Source: Pelagibacteraceae bacterium BACL5 MAG-120820-bin39
GTDB lineage: Bacteria > Pseudomonadota > Alphaproteobacteria > Pelagibacterales > Pelagibacteraceae
Assembly (NCBI GenBank): GCA_001438335.1
Contig: LIBV01000015.1
Location: forward strand, 1 to 14,381
Length of the DNA stretch: 14,381 nt
Reading direction: 5' to 3'
Shown here in pieces: positions 1 through 5,532 of the stretch. Position numbers and translations under genes: made by a program. Numbering within the stretch: position 1 is the first letter of the stretch; each line of letters begins with the position of its first letter. The notes under the pieces were generated by a model. The model saw only the letters and a program-made list of their open reading frames with translations. It ran no database searches and was not told where the DNA came from.

Positions 1-1187
1 TTTCAGGCATCATTAATGATGTTAAGAAAAATGGTGATAAGGCAGTTTTAAAATACGAGAAAAAATTTAATCAAAATAATATTATTGTTCCAACTGTTAA
101 ATCTATTTCAAAATCAATAACAGGCTTAGATCAGAAGGTAAAAAAAGCGATCGATCTTGCTTATAATAGAATTTATAAATTTCATTCTCTGCAAAAATTT
201 AAAAATATTTCCTACACAGATAATTTACAAAACAAATTAGAGTATAAATATTTACCAATAGATTCAGTTGCTATTTATGTACCTGGTTCTACCGCTTCTT
301 ATCCATCAAGTGTTTTAATGAATGCTATTCCTGCAATAGTTGCTGGAGTAAAGAGAATAGTAATGATTAATCCTGGTTTTAAAGGAGTTCAAAATCCAGC
401 GGTATTATATGCGGCTAGAAAATGTAAAATCAAAGAAATTTATTCAATTGGTGGTCCTTCAGCAATTGCAGCCGTTGCCTATGGAACAAAAAAAATTAAA
501 AAAGTCGATAAGATTGTAGGTCCAGGCAACTCATATGTTGCTGCTGCAAAAAAAGAAGTTTTTGGCGATGTAGGGATCGAAGGTATGACTGCAGGACCTT
601 CTGAAGTTACCATTGTTTGTGATAAATTTTCAAATGCGGAATGGGTTGCGAGTGATTTAATTGGTCAAGCAGAACATGATAATCTTGCACAATGTATTTT
701 AATTTCTAAAGATAAAAATTTATTAAATAAAGTTAAGTTAGAAATAACAAAACAATTAAAAGAGATACCAAGAATCTCAATTGCAAAAAAAAGTTTAATG
801 AATAATGGAATTTTGATTTATATAAAATCTGATCAAAAAATAATTGAGGTAGTTAATAGAATTGCTCCTGAACATTTAGAGTTAAATGTAAAAAATTATA
901 AACAATTAGTGTCTAAAATTAAAAATTCAGGCTCTATTTGTTTAGGAAAATATGCGGTAATGGCAATGACTGATTATAATGTTGGATCTAATCACGTATT
1001 GCCAACCAATGGCTCTGCAAAATACTCAAGTGGAATAAGTGTTAATGAATTCTACAAAAGAATTTCATACATAAACCTATCAAAAAAGGGTATTGAAACT
1101 CTTGGACCATCCGTTATAACTCTTGCAAATTATGAAGGGTTAGCAGGACATGCTCAATCCGTAAAAAAAAGAATTAGGAGAAATTAA
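1..1187 (+). CDS. hisD: Histidinol dehydrogenase, 5'-truncated by the window edge
   Basis: This enzyme performs the last two steps of histidine biosynthesis in the cytoplasm: NAD-dependent oxidation of L-histidinol to L-histidine through histidinal, using zinc. The open frame runs without a stop from base 3, so the start codon lies outside the window; the Met at 318 is internal. About 394 residues are visible of a family length near 430. Upstream of that Met the frame already reads VAIYVPGSTASYPSSVLMNA, a HisD signature region. Zinc ligands are visible in IGQAEHDN (about 660-683) and in the C-terminal GHAQSV (about 1149-1166). The catalytic Glu-His pair is in APEHLEL (864-884). The TDYNVGSNHVLPT segment carries the expected metal-binding Asp. 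infA follows after 2 nt, so they are probably co-transcribed. Apart from the missing N-terminus the gene looks intact. Confidence 0.97.
   Translation, partial: SGIINDVKKNGDKAVLKYEKKFNQNNIIVPTVKSISKSITGLDQKVKKAIDLAYNRIYKFHSLQKFKNISYTDNLQNKLEYKYLPIDSVAIYVPGSTASYPSSVLMNAIPAIVAGVKRIVMINPGFKGVQNPAVLYAARKCKIKEIYSIGGPSAIAAVAYGTKKIKKVDKIVGPGNSYVAAAKKEVFGDVGIEGMTAGPSEVTIVCDKFSNAEWVASDLIGQAEHDNLAQCILISKDKNLLNKVKLEITKQLKEIPRISIAKKSLMNNGILIYIKSDQKIIEVVNRIAPEHLELNVKNYKQLVSKIKNSGSICLGKYAVMAMTDYNVGSNHVLPTNGSAKYSSGISVNEFYKRISYINLSKKGIETLGPSVITLANYEGLAGHAQSVKKRIRRN
1176..1180 (+). promoter_or_regulatory. Shine-Dalgarno site of infA
   Basis: AGGAG lies 9 nt before the TTG at 1190, inside the last codons of hisD. 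It supports TTG as the real start of infA, since no ATG occurs at the N-terminus of this short protein. Confidence 0.75.
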
Positions 1188-1189
1188 AT

Positions 1190-1405
1190 TTGTCAAAACA
1201 GGACTTACTGGAATTCAAAGGCAAGGTGACGGACCTACTTCCAAACGCAATGTTTAGAGTTCAACTAGAGAATGGTCATATTGTGACAGCTCACACAGCA
1301 GGTAAGTTGAGAAAGAATAGAATTAGAGTGTTACAAGGCGATAATGTAACAATCGAAATGACACCTTACGATCTTACTAAAGGCAGAATCATCTTTAGAG
1401 GATAA
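1190..1405 (+). CDS. infA: Translation initiation factor IF-1
   Basis: IF-1 binds the A site of the 30S subunit and works with IF-2 and IF-3 in start-site selection. The 71-residue product has the normal family length of about 72 and is one S1/OB-fold domain. Recognisable blocks are LPNAMFRVQLENGH (about residues 17-30), VTAHTAGKLRKN and TPYDLTKGRIIFRG at the C-terminus, all close to the E. coli protein. The start codon is TTG, supported by an AGGAG site 9 nt upstream. The gene begins 2 nt after the hisD stop and ends 5 nt before tRNA-Phe, so it probably sits in a hisD-infA-tRNA transcript in which tRNA processing would define the mRNA 3' end. Confidence 0.97.
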   Translation: MSKQDLLEFKGKVTDLLPNAMFRVQLENGHIVTAHTAGKLRKNRIRVLQGDNVTIEMTPYDLTKGRIIFRG

Positions 1406-1410
1406 TTTAA

Positions 1411-1485
1411 GGCTGAGTAGCTCAGGAGTAGAGCAGAGCCCTGAAAAGGCTTGTGTCGGGAGTGCGAATCTCTCCTCAGCCACCA
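1411..1485 (+). tRNA. tRNA-Phe (anticodon GAA), CCA encoded, atypical elbow
   Basis: The cloverleaf folds fully. The acceptor arm GGCTGAG (1411-1417) pairs with CTCAGCC (1475-1481). The D stem is GCTC/GAGC (1420-1423/1431-1434). The anticodon stem is GAGCC/GGCTT around loop CTGAAAA with anticodon GAA at 1443-1445. The variable loop is GTGTC. The T stem is GGGAG/CTCTC with one G-U pair. Discriminator A1482 is followed by encoded CCA (1483-1485). Two oddities stand out. The T loop reads TGCGAAT, so position 55 is G instead of the nearly universal U. The D loop is only 7 nt (AGGAGTA), which places A where G18 is expected if G15 and G19-U20-A21 are kept. The gene lies 5 nt after infA with no room for its own promoter. 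Confidence 0.93.
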
Positions 1486-1501
1486 CCTTTAATTTTTCAT
1501 C

Positions 1502-1529
1502 TTGAAATTACCTAAAAAGAAATTAATTT
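1502..1529 (+). promoter_or_regulatory. Possible promoter of the cold-shock gene
   Basis: The spacer between tRNA-Phe and the cold-shock gene contains TTGAAA (1502-1507) and, 16 nt later, TAATTT (1524-1529), a loose sigma-70-type pair. It would give a 5' leader of about 30 nt before ATG 1566. In such A+T-rich DNA matches of this quality occur by chance, and read-through from infA is an alternative. Confidence 0.25.
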
Positions 1530-1565
1530 ATTTACATAATAAATAACAAAAGGACTAAGAATAAG

Positions 1566-1778
1566 ATGAGTACATTACAAGGTAAAGTAAAGTGGTTTAA
1601 CGGTAAAAAAGGTTACGGATTTATCGAAAGAGATGACAAAGAAAAAGATGCATTTGTCCATGCAAGCGCTGTCAAAGCTGCAGGTATGAGATTTTTAAAT
1701 GAAGGTGATAAACTAGAGTTTACACTAGAAGATGGTCCTAAAGGTCCTTCTGCCGTGAATTTAAAAAAATTAGGCTAA
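1566..1778 (+). CDS. cspA: Cold-shock domain protein, CspA family
   Basis: This is a small cytoplasmic single-stranded nucleic-acid-binding protein of the CspA family; members act as RNA chaperones, often at low temperature. The 70-residue product is one cold-shock (OB-fold) domain of normal length. It opens with GKVKWFNGKKGYGFIE (residues 6-21), which contains the RNP1-type motif KGYGFI. The RNP2-type segment is AFVHAS (29-34). The C-terminus ends in GPKGPSAVNL, typical of the family. An AAAGGA-type Shine-Dalgarno site ends 11-12 nt before the ATG. The gene has its own spacer upstream and a strong terminator downstream, so it is probably a single-gene unit. Which Csp paralogue it is, and whether it is cold-induced, cannot be read from the sequence. 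Confidence 0.95.
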   Translation: MSTLQGKVKWFNGKKGYGFIERDDKEKDAFVHASAVKAAGMRFLNEGDKLEFTLEDGPKGPSAVNLKKLG

Positions 1779-1800
1779 TTTATATTTCACAAAATTTATT

Positions 1801-1841
1801 AAAGGGCGTTTTATCTACAAAATAGATAAACGTCCTTTTTT
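1801..1841 (+). terminator. Rho-independent terminator after the cold-shock gene
   Basis: AAAGGGCGTTTTATCTA (1801-1817) pairs with TAGATAAACGTCCTTT (1823-1838) around a 5-nt CAAAA loop, with one G-U pair and one bulged T. It runs directly into a T tract (1836-1841). It lies 22 nt after the cold-shock stop codon and is the clearest terminator in the window. Confidence 0.9.
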
Positions 1842-2019
1842 AATTAAATCTTGAATAATTATAATTTTTGTCTAAAAGACTGCCCATGATTATAAATATT
1901 ACATATAGAGAGACTTCAAGAAGTACTCATAGAATCTATTTCCATTGCCTGTAGGCAATTATTTATAATTTAATTTTTAATCCACACAAAAATAATATAA
2001 AAATAAACAAAGTTTGAAT
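1842..2019 (+). other. Spacer before tRNA-His, possible small-RNA gene
   Basis: This 178-nt spacer has no convincing open frame. It holds a promoter-like pair, TTGTCT (1868-1873) and TATAAA (1891-1896), spaced 17 nt. That would start a transcript near 1903. Downstream are a small ACTTC/GAAGT inverted repeat (1913-1924) and a stronger ATTGCC-TGTA-GGCAAT hairpin (1944-1959), followed by a T-rich stretch ending near 1978. The layout fits a short RNA of roughly 60-80 nt, or simply the leader of the tRNA-His-hisS unit. A second weak -10 candidate, TATAAA at 1996-2001, could serve tRNA-His directly. No known RNA family was recognised. Confidence 0.3.
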
Positions 2020-2094
2020 GCCCGCGTAGTATAATGGTCAGTACGGGAGTTTGTGGAACTCTAGGATTTGGTTCAATTCCAAGCGCGGGTACCA
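2020..2094 (+). tRNA. tRNA-His (anticodon GTG) of the alphaproteobacterial type without G-1
   Basis: The cloverleaf folds fully. The acceptor GCCCGCG (2020-2026) pairs with CGCGGGT (2084-2090), the first pair being G1-U72. The D stem is GTAT/GTAC and the D loop AATGGTCA contains G18-G19. The anticodon stem is GGAGT/ACTCT with loop TTGTGGA and anticodon GTG at 2053-2055. The T loop is TTCAATT, within stem TTTGG/CCAAG. The discriminator is A73 (2091), followed by encoded CCA (2092-2094). The base before position 1 is T, so the usual G-1 is not encoded, and the discriminator is A rather than the usual C. This set (no G-1, U72, A73) matches the tRNA-His known from Caulobacter and related alphaproteobacteria. 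hisS starts 7 nt downstream. Confidence 0.95.
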
Positions 2095-2101
2095 AAAATA
2101 G

Positions 2102-3499
2102 ATGAATAAAGTAAATAAATTAATCCCTGGATTACCCTCAGGGTTCGAAGATCGATGGAACAAAAAATTACTTCTTAAAAAAAAGCTTCTAAAAGCGATT
2201 GAGAATAATTTTATAAAGTTTGGTTTTGATCCTTTAGAAACACCATCCTTCGAAATCAGTGAAAATATTGGATCTTTCTTAGCGGAAGATGAGGCCAATC
2301 CTATGTCTGATGTTTTCTCTTTTGCGGATGGGGATGAAAATATTACTTTAAGATACGATCTATCTAGTCCACTAGCTAGGTTTGTGGCACAAAACAATCA
2401 ACAATTGCCCTCAATTTATAAACGTTATGCAATTCAAAATGTATTTAGAAATGAAAAAGCGGGCAATGCTAGATATCGAGAATTTATGCAAGCAGATTGC
2501 GATATTGTTGGCAATGTTAATCCAGCTCAAGCGAATGCTGAACTATGCAATTTAATAGCAAGCACTTTAATTGCTTGTGGTCTTAATAAAGATCAATTTA
2601 CCATTAATGTTAGTAATCGAAAAATTGTTCAAGGTCTAATTGAAGAACTTAAGATTTCTGAAGAGAAAAAAATTAAAGTCATGCGAGCCATTGATAAGTT
2701 AGACAAGCCTGGATTTGGTTTAAAAGGAGTTGAGGATCTTTTAAAAAAAGAAAGAAAAGATGCAAGTGGTGCAATTACTAAAGGGGCAGATTTAAATGAT
2801 GATCAAGCCTCTCAAATTATTAATTTTTTAAAAGTAAAAGATTTATCAGAATTAAAAAATACCCTTCAAAATCCTTTATCCCAAGAAGGTATAAAAGAAA
2901 TTGAGCAATTATTAGAAATAGTAAGTTACGGAAACTACGCCAATCAAGTTAAAACAAATTTTACTATAGTTAGAGGCTTAGCCTACTATGATGGTTTTTG
3001 TGTTGAAACTGATTTAAATTTTAAAGCAACCAATGCTAAAGGTAAAGAAGTAGACATTGGTAGTGTTTGTTCTGGTGGTCAATACAATAAGCTTATTTCA
3101 AGATTTAAAGGAGTAGATATTCCAGGCACAGGTGTCAGTATTGGAGTTGATCGACTGTTGTTTGCAATGATGCAATTAGATCAAGTCAAAATAGATGAAC
3201 AAAAACCAGTTATTGTCTGTGTTATGGATGATAAATATTTAAAAAACTATTATGAAATTCTAAATACTTTAAGAGATAATAATATTAATTCAGAAATATT
3301 TTTAGATAGCAAAAAGAATCTTGGTAAACAATTAACTTATGCAAATAAAAGAGAGTGTCCAGTAGCTGTTATTTGTGGGGATAATGAATTTAAAGATAAT
3401 ACCATAACTCTTAAAAACCTTTTAGGCGTGAAAGGTGAAAATAATCAGAGCACAGTTCCAAAAGAGAATTTAATTGATGAAATCAAAAAATTTATCTGA
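2102..3499 (+). CDS. hisS: Histidyl-tRNA synthetase, divergent alphaproteobacterial type
   Basis: HisRS charges tRNA-His with histidine using ATP. The 465-residue product is a class II synthetase, longer than the usual bacterial form of about 420. Signature segments depart from the E. coli type: LPSGFEDRW (11-19) where PKGTRD is usual, TLRYDLSSPLARF (82-94) where TLRPEGT is usual, motif 2 FRNEKAGNARYREFMQ (115-130), histidine motif VRGLAYYDG (290-298) and motif 3 GTGVSIGVDRL (342-352). The RYDL form resembles eukaryote-like HisRS and is characteristic of the alphaproteobacterial group whose tRNA-His lacks G-1, as it does just upstream. Residues from about 368 form the anticodon-binding domain. 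No Shine-Dalgarno site precedes the ATG, since the upstream bases are the tRNA 3' end. The 3' end overlaps hisZ by 23 nt. Confidence 0.95.
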   Translation: MNKVNKLIPGLPSGFEDRWNKKLLLKKKLLKAIENNFIKFGFDPLETPSFEISENIGSFLAEDEANPMSDVFSFADGDENITLRYDLSSPLARFVAQNNQQLPSIYKRYAIQNVFRNEKAGNARYREFMQADCDIVGNVNPAQANAELCNLIASTLIACGLNKDQFTINVSNRKIVQGLIEELKISEEKKIKVMRAIDKLDKPGFGLKGVEDLLKKERKDASGAITKGADLNDDQASQIINFLKVKDLSELKNTLQNPLSQEGIKEIEQLLEIVSYGNYANQVKTNFTIVRGLAYYDGFCVETDLNFKATNAKGKEVDIGSVCSGGQYNKLISRFKGVDIPGTGVSIGVDRLLFAMMQLDQVKIDEQKPVIVCVMDDKYLKNYYEILNTLRDNNINSEIFLDSKKNLGKQLTYANKRECPVAVICGDNEFKDNTITLKNLLGVKGENNQSTVPKENLIDEIKKFI

Positions 3500-4523
3500 A
3501 AAAATCCTTAAATCGGTTAAATCCAAAGGATTCAAATATATAGAACTACCTTCCGTTATTGAGGCCAATCATATCGTTCAAAGATCGGGTGAAAATTTTA
3601 GAAAATTTATATTCTCTTTTACTGACCAAAATGGCAATGAATTGTGCCTTAGGCCTGATTTAACAATTGTATCCTGTCTTCGATATTTAGAAAACAATCT
3701 TAAAGGCAAAGAAAAAATATTTTATAGCGGTCAAGCCTACAGAAAATCACAAAATAAAAAAGATTCTATAATAAGAAATCAAATTGGTTTTGAAATCATC
3801 GGCTCTAAAGACGAAAAAAATGATGACAAAGAAATTATTAATACTTCTTTAAAATCTCTTCAAAGTTTAAAATACTCATCAGGAATTTTAACCATTGGTA
3901 ATGTTGAAATATTTAATTTACTTCTGTCAAAGCTAGATATTCCAAAAAGATGGCGATTAAGACTTTCAAGACATTTTTGGAGAGAAAGTTATTTTAATGA
4001 TCTATTAAAAAGATTAGAGACTAACTCTGATGTTGATCCAACAATCGTTGAAGTAGATAAAAAACGTTATATTCAAATGTTAAAACAGGATCAATCAACT
4101 GTTATTGCTGGAAGATCAGTTGGAGAAATCTTAAAAAGATTTAATGATAAAATTAAAGATCCCAGAAGAACCAATAAAGGTCAAAGAGTTTCAAAAATAA
4201 TTAAAGAATTTTTAAATATTAAGTGTCCAATAAGCCAAGCGGCAAAAAAATTAAATGAATTTTTCAAAAAATATAAAATTAATTTAGTGGTGGATCAAAA
4301 GTATTTTCCAATTTCAAATAATAAAGTCTCAAAATTAAATGTTATATTTTCTGCATCTTTTGGTAGACAGCTTGAGTATTATACCGGCATGGTTTTTAGA
4401 ATAGATATTAAATCTAATTCAAAAAATAAAAATATTATTAGTGGGGGTCGATACGATAAATTAATATTAGATCTAGGTTCGAATAAGCCAGTTGCAGCAG
4501 TAGGAGCTGCTTTAAATTTATAA
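3477..4523 (+). CDS. hisZ: ATP phosphoribosyltransferase regulatory subunit HisZ
   Basis: HisZ is a catalytically inactive paralogue of HisRS that forms a hetero-octamer with short-form HisG and is required for, and mediates histidine feedback on, the first step of histidine synthesis. The product is 348 residues from the ATG at 3477; a TTG one codon upstream (3474) is the alternative. HisRS-like landmarks remain: LCLRPDLTIV (about 56-65), a motif-2 remnant FYSGQAYR (about 82-89), LEYYTGMVFRI and SGGRYDKL. The anticodon-binding domain of HisRS is absent, as expected for HisZ. The start lies inside the hisS 3' end and the stop is 4 nt before hisG, so translation of hisS-hisZ-hisG is probably coupled. 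The short HisG next door confirms the assignment. Confidence 0.92.
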   Translation: MKSKNLSEKILKSVKSKGFKYIELPSVIEANHIVQRSGENFRKFIFSFTDQNGNELCLRPDLTIVSCLRYLENNLKGKEKIFYSGQAYRKSQNKKDSIIRNQIGFEIIGSKDEKNDDKEIINTSLKSLQSLKYSSGILTIGNVEIFNLLLSKLDIPKRWRLRLSRHFWRESYFNDLLKRLETNSDVDPTIVEVDKKRYIQMLKQDQSTVIAGRSVGEILKRFNDKIKDPRRTNKGQRVSKIIKEFLNIKCPISQAAKKLNEFFKKYKINLVVDQKYFPISNNKVSKLNVIFSASFGRQLEYYTGMVFRIDIKSNSKNKNIISGGRYDKLILDLGSNKPVAAVGAALNL

Positions 4524-4527
4524 TTTT

Positions 4528-5217
4528 ATGAACAGTATAATAAATATAGGTATTCCAAGTAAAGGTAGACTTCGAAAAGATGTTTTAAATATTTTTAAAA
4601 AAAAGAAATTAAATTTAATATCTGAAAGAGGAGAAAGAGATCTATTTGCTTCAATAAAAGGTCATAAAAATATTAAAGTAGTCTATTTACATGCGCGAGA
4701 AATAGTTCAAAGACTTGGAGATGGATCATTAGACCTAGGTTTTTCCGGATATGATTTACTTAAAGAAAGTGAAATTAATATTCAAAACAAGATTAGTGTT
4801 TTAAAAAAATATGGCTTTGGTAAAGCGACATTAGTCATTGCCATACCAGATGCTTGGCTTGATGTACAAACTATTGCAGATCTTGAGGAAATAGCTTTCC
4901 AATTTAAAGATCAAAAGAAAAAAAGACTAAGGGTAGGTACTAAATATCCAAACCTTACCAGAGAATTTTTATTTTCAAAAGGTGTCACTCAATTTCAATT
5001 AGTGGATAGTCTAGGGGCCACAGAAACCTATCCTTTTACTGGTTCTGCAGAAATTATAACCGATATTACTTCTACCGGAGAAACTTTAAAAGCCAATAAT
5101 TTAAGAATATTAAAAGATGGAGAAATTTTAAAATCCGAAGGCTGTATGATGATTTCTAAAAACACACAAAAAAATAAAGAAATTCAAAAATTAGCTAAAT
5201 TACTTTCTAAGAATTAA
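4528..5217 (+). CDS. hisG: ATP phosphoribosyltransferase catalytic subunit, short form
   Basis: HisG condenses ATP and PRPP to phosphoribosyl-ATP, the committed step of histidine biosynthesis. The 229-residue product is the short form, which lacks the C-terminal ACT-like regulatory domain of E. coli-type HisG and needs HisZ, encoded 4 nt upstream. The N-terminus INIGIPSKGRL (5-15) is the family start, LDLGFSGYDLL (68-78) is a conserved periplasmic-binding-protein-fold segment, and EIITDITSTGETLKAN (175-190) is the PRPP-binding loop. No clear Shine-Dalgarno site fits in the 4-nt gap, so coupling to hisZ is likely. It is the last gene of the tRNA-His-hisS-hisZ-hisG unit. A spacer with hairpins but no convincing terminator follows. 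Confidence 0.96.
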   Translation: MNSIINIGIPSKGRLRKDVLNIFKKKKLNLISERGERDLFASIKGHKNIKVVYLHAREIVQRLGDGSLDLGFSGYDLLKESEINIQNKISVLKKYGFGKATLVIAIPDAWLDVQTIADLEEIAFQFKDQKKKRLRVGTKYPNLTREFLFSKGVTQFQLVDSLGATETYPFTGSAEIITDITSTGETLKANNLRILKDGEILKSEGCMMISKNTQKNKEIQKLAKLLSKN

Positions 5218-5243
5218 TTATTAAAAATAAAATAATTTTTTTA

Positions 5244-5271
5244 AAGGACTTTTAATTTAAAAAGTCTCCTT
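5244..5271 (+). terminator. Hairpin after hisG, possible 3' end of the his transcript
   Basis: AAGGACTTTT (5244-5253) can pair with AAAAGT (5260-5265) and CCTT (5268-5271), leaving a 6-nt loop and a 2-nt bulge; a GACTTTT/AAAAGTC register is an alternative. It lies 26 nt after the hisG stop. The T tract lies before the hairpin rather than after it, so it is a poor intrinsic terminator and may only stabilise the mRNA end. Confidence 0.35.
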
Positions 5272-5283
5272 GTGTCAAAACGA

Positions 5284-5351
5284 AGCCAAATAATTATTGA
5301 TTTTATTGTATTTTTATTCAGCAAATTTTTATTTTCAAGCATTATTTGGTT
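5284..5351. repeat. Long-range inverted repeat in the hisG-rmuC spacer
   Basis: CCAAATAAT (5286-5294) and ATTATTTGG (5341-5349) are a perfect 9-bp inverted repeat, extended outward by one G-U and one A-U pair (5284-5285 with 5350-5351). Inward, after a 2x2 internal loop, TTGA (5297-5300) can pair with TCAA (5335-5338). The result is a long imperfect stem with a 34-nt A/T-rich apical loop. It may be a structured RNA element or a protein-binding inverted repeat. A chance origin is possible given the base composition. Confidence 0.4.
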
Positions 5352-5508
5352 CAAAAATTTTTAATGAAATAATATCTCTAATTAAAATTTTTTTTTAATC
5401 TTCTAAAATTTTCAAGAGTTAAATTTTTTATTAAGAATTATTGTGTAATTTGATTAATACTAACTGTAATATTTAAAGTTTATAATAATTTTTTAATGTT
5501 TAATTAAG

Positions 5509-5514
5509 TATAAT
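5509..5514 (+). promoter_or_regulatory. Probable -10 box of the rmuC promoter
   Basis: TATAAT at 5509-5514 is a perfect -10 hexamer. It would start transcription near 5520, about a dozen bases before the rmuC ATG at 5533, giving a very short leader without a Shine-Dalgarno site. No good -35 box lies 16-18 nt upstream. Another TATAAT at 5481-5486 is an alternative. Confidence 0.4.
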
Positions 5515-5532
5515 CACGGTTATAAATAAAAC

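Larger units (their letters stand above)
5218..5532 (+). other. Long A+T-rich spacer with inverted repeats, no gene seen
   Basis: No open frame with coding character is visible in these 315 nt. It holds a hairpin just after hisG (5244-5271), a larger inverted repeat (5284-5351), several poly-T and poly-A runs (for example around 5388-5397) and a good -10 box just before rmuC. In a genome where most gaps are under 10 nt, a spacer of this size probably carries regulatory or structured RNA, but no known family was recognised. Confidence 0.6.

Noticed and set aside
1860..1880. GTCT-AAA-AGAC mini hairpin (1870-1880)
   Set aside because: Four base pairs in A/T-rich sequence are not distinguishable from chance, and they overlap the promoter-like -35 region.
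2038..2397. Minus-strand open frame of 119 codons opposite the start of hisS and tRNA-His
   Set aside because: It runs antisense through the tRNA and the well-supported HisRS N-terminus, and its product is low-complexity with no family features.
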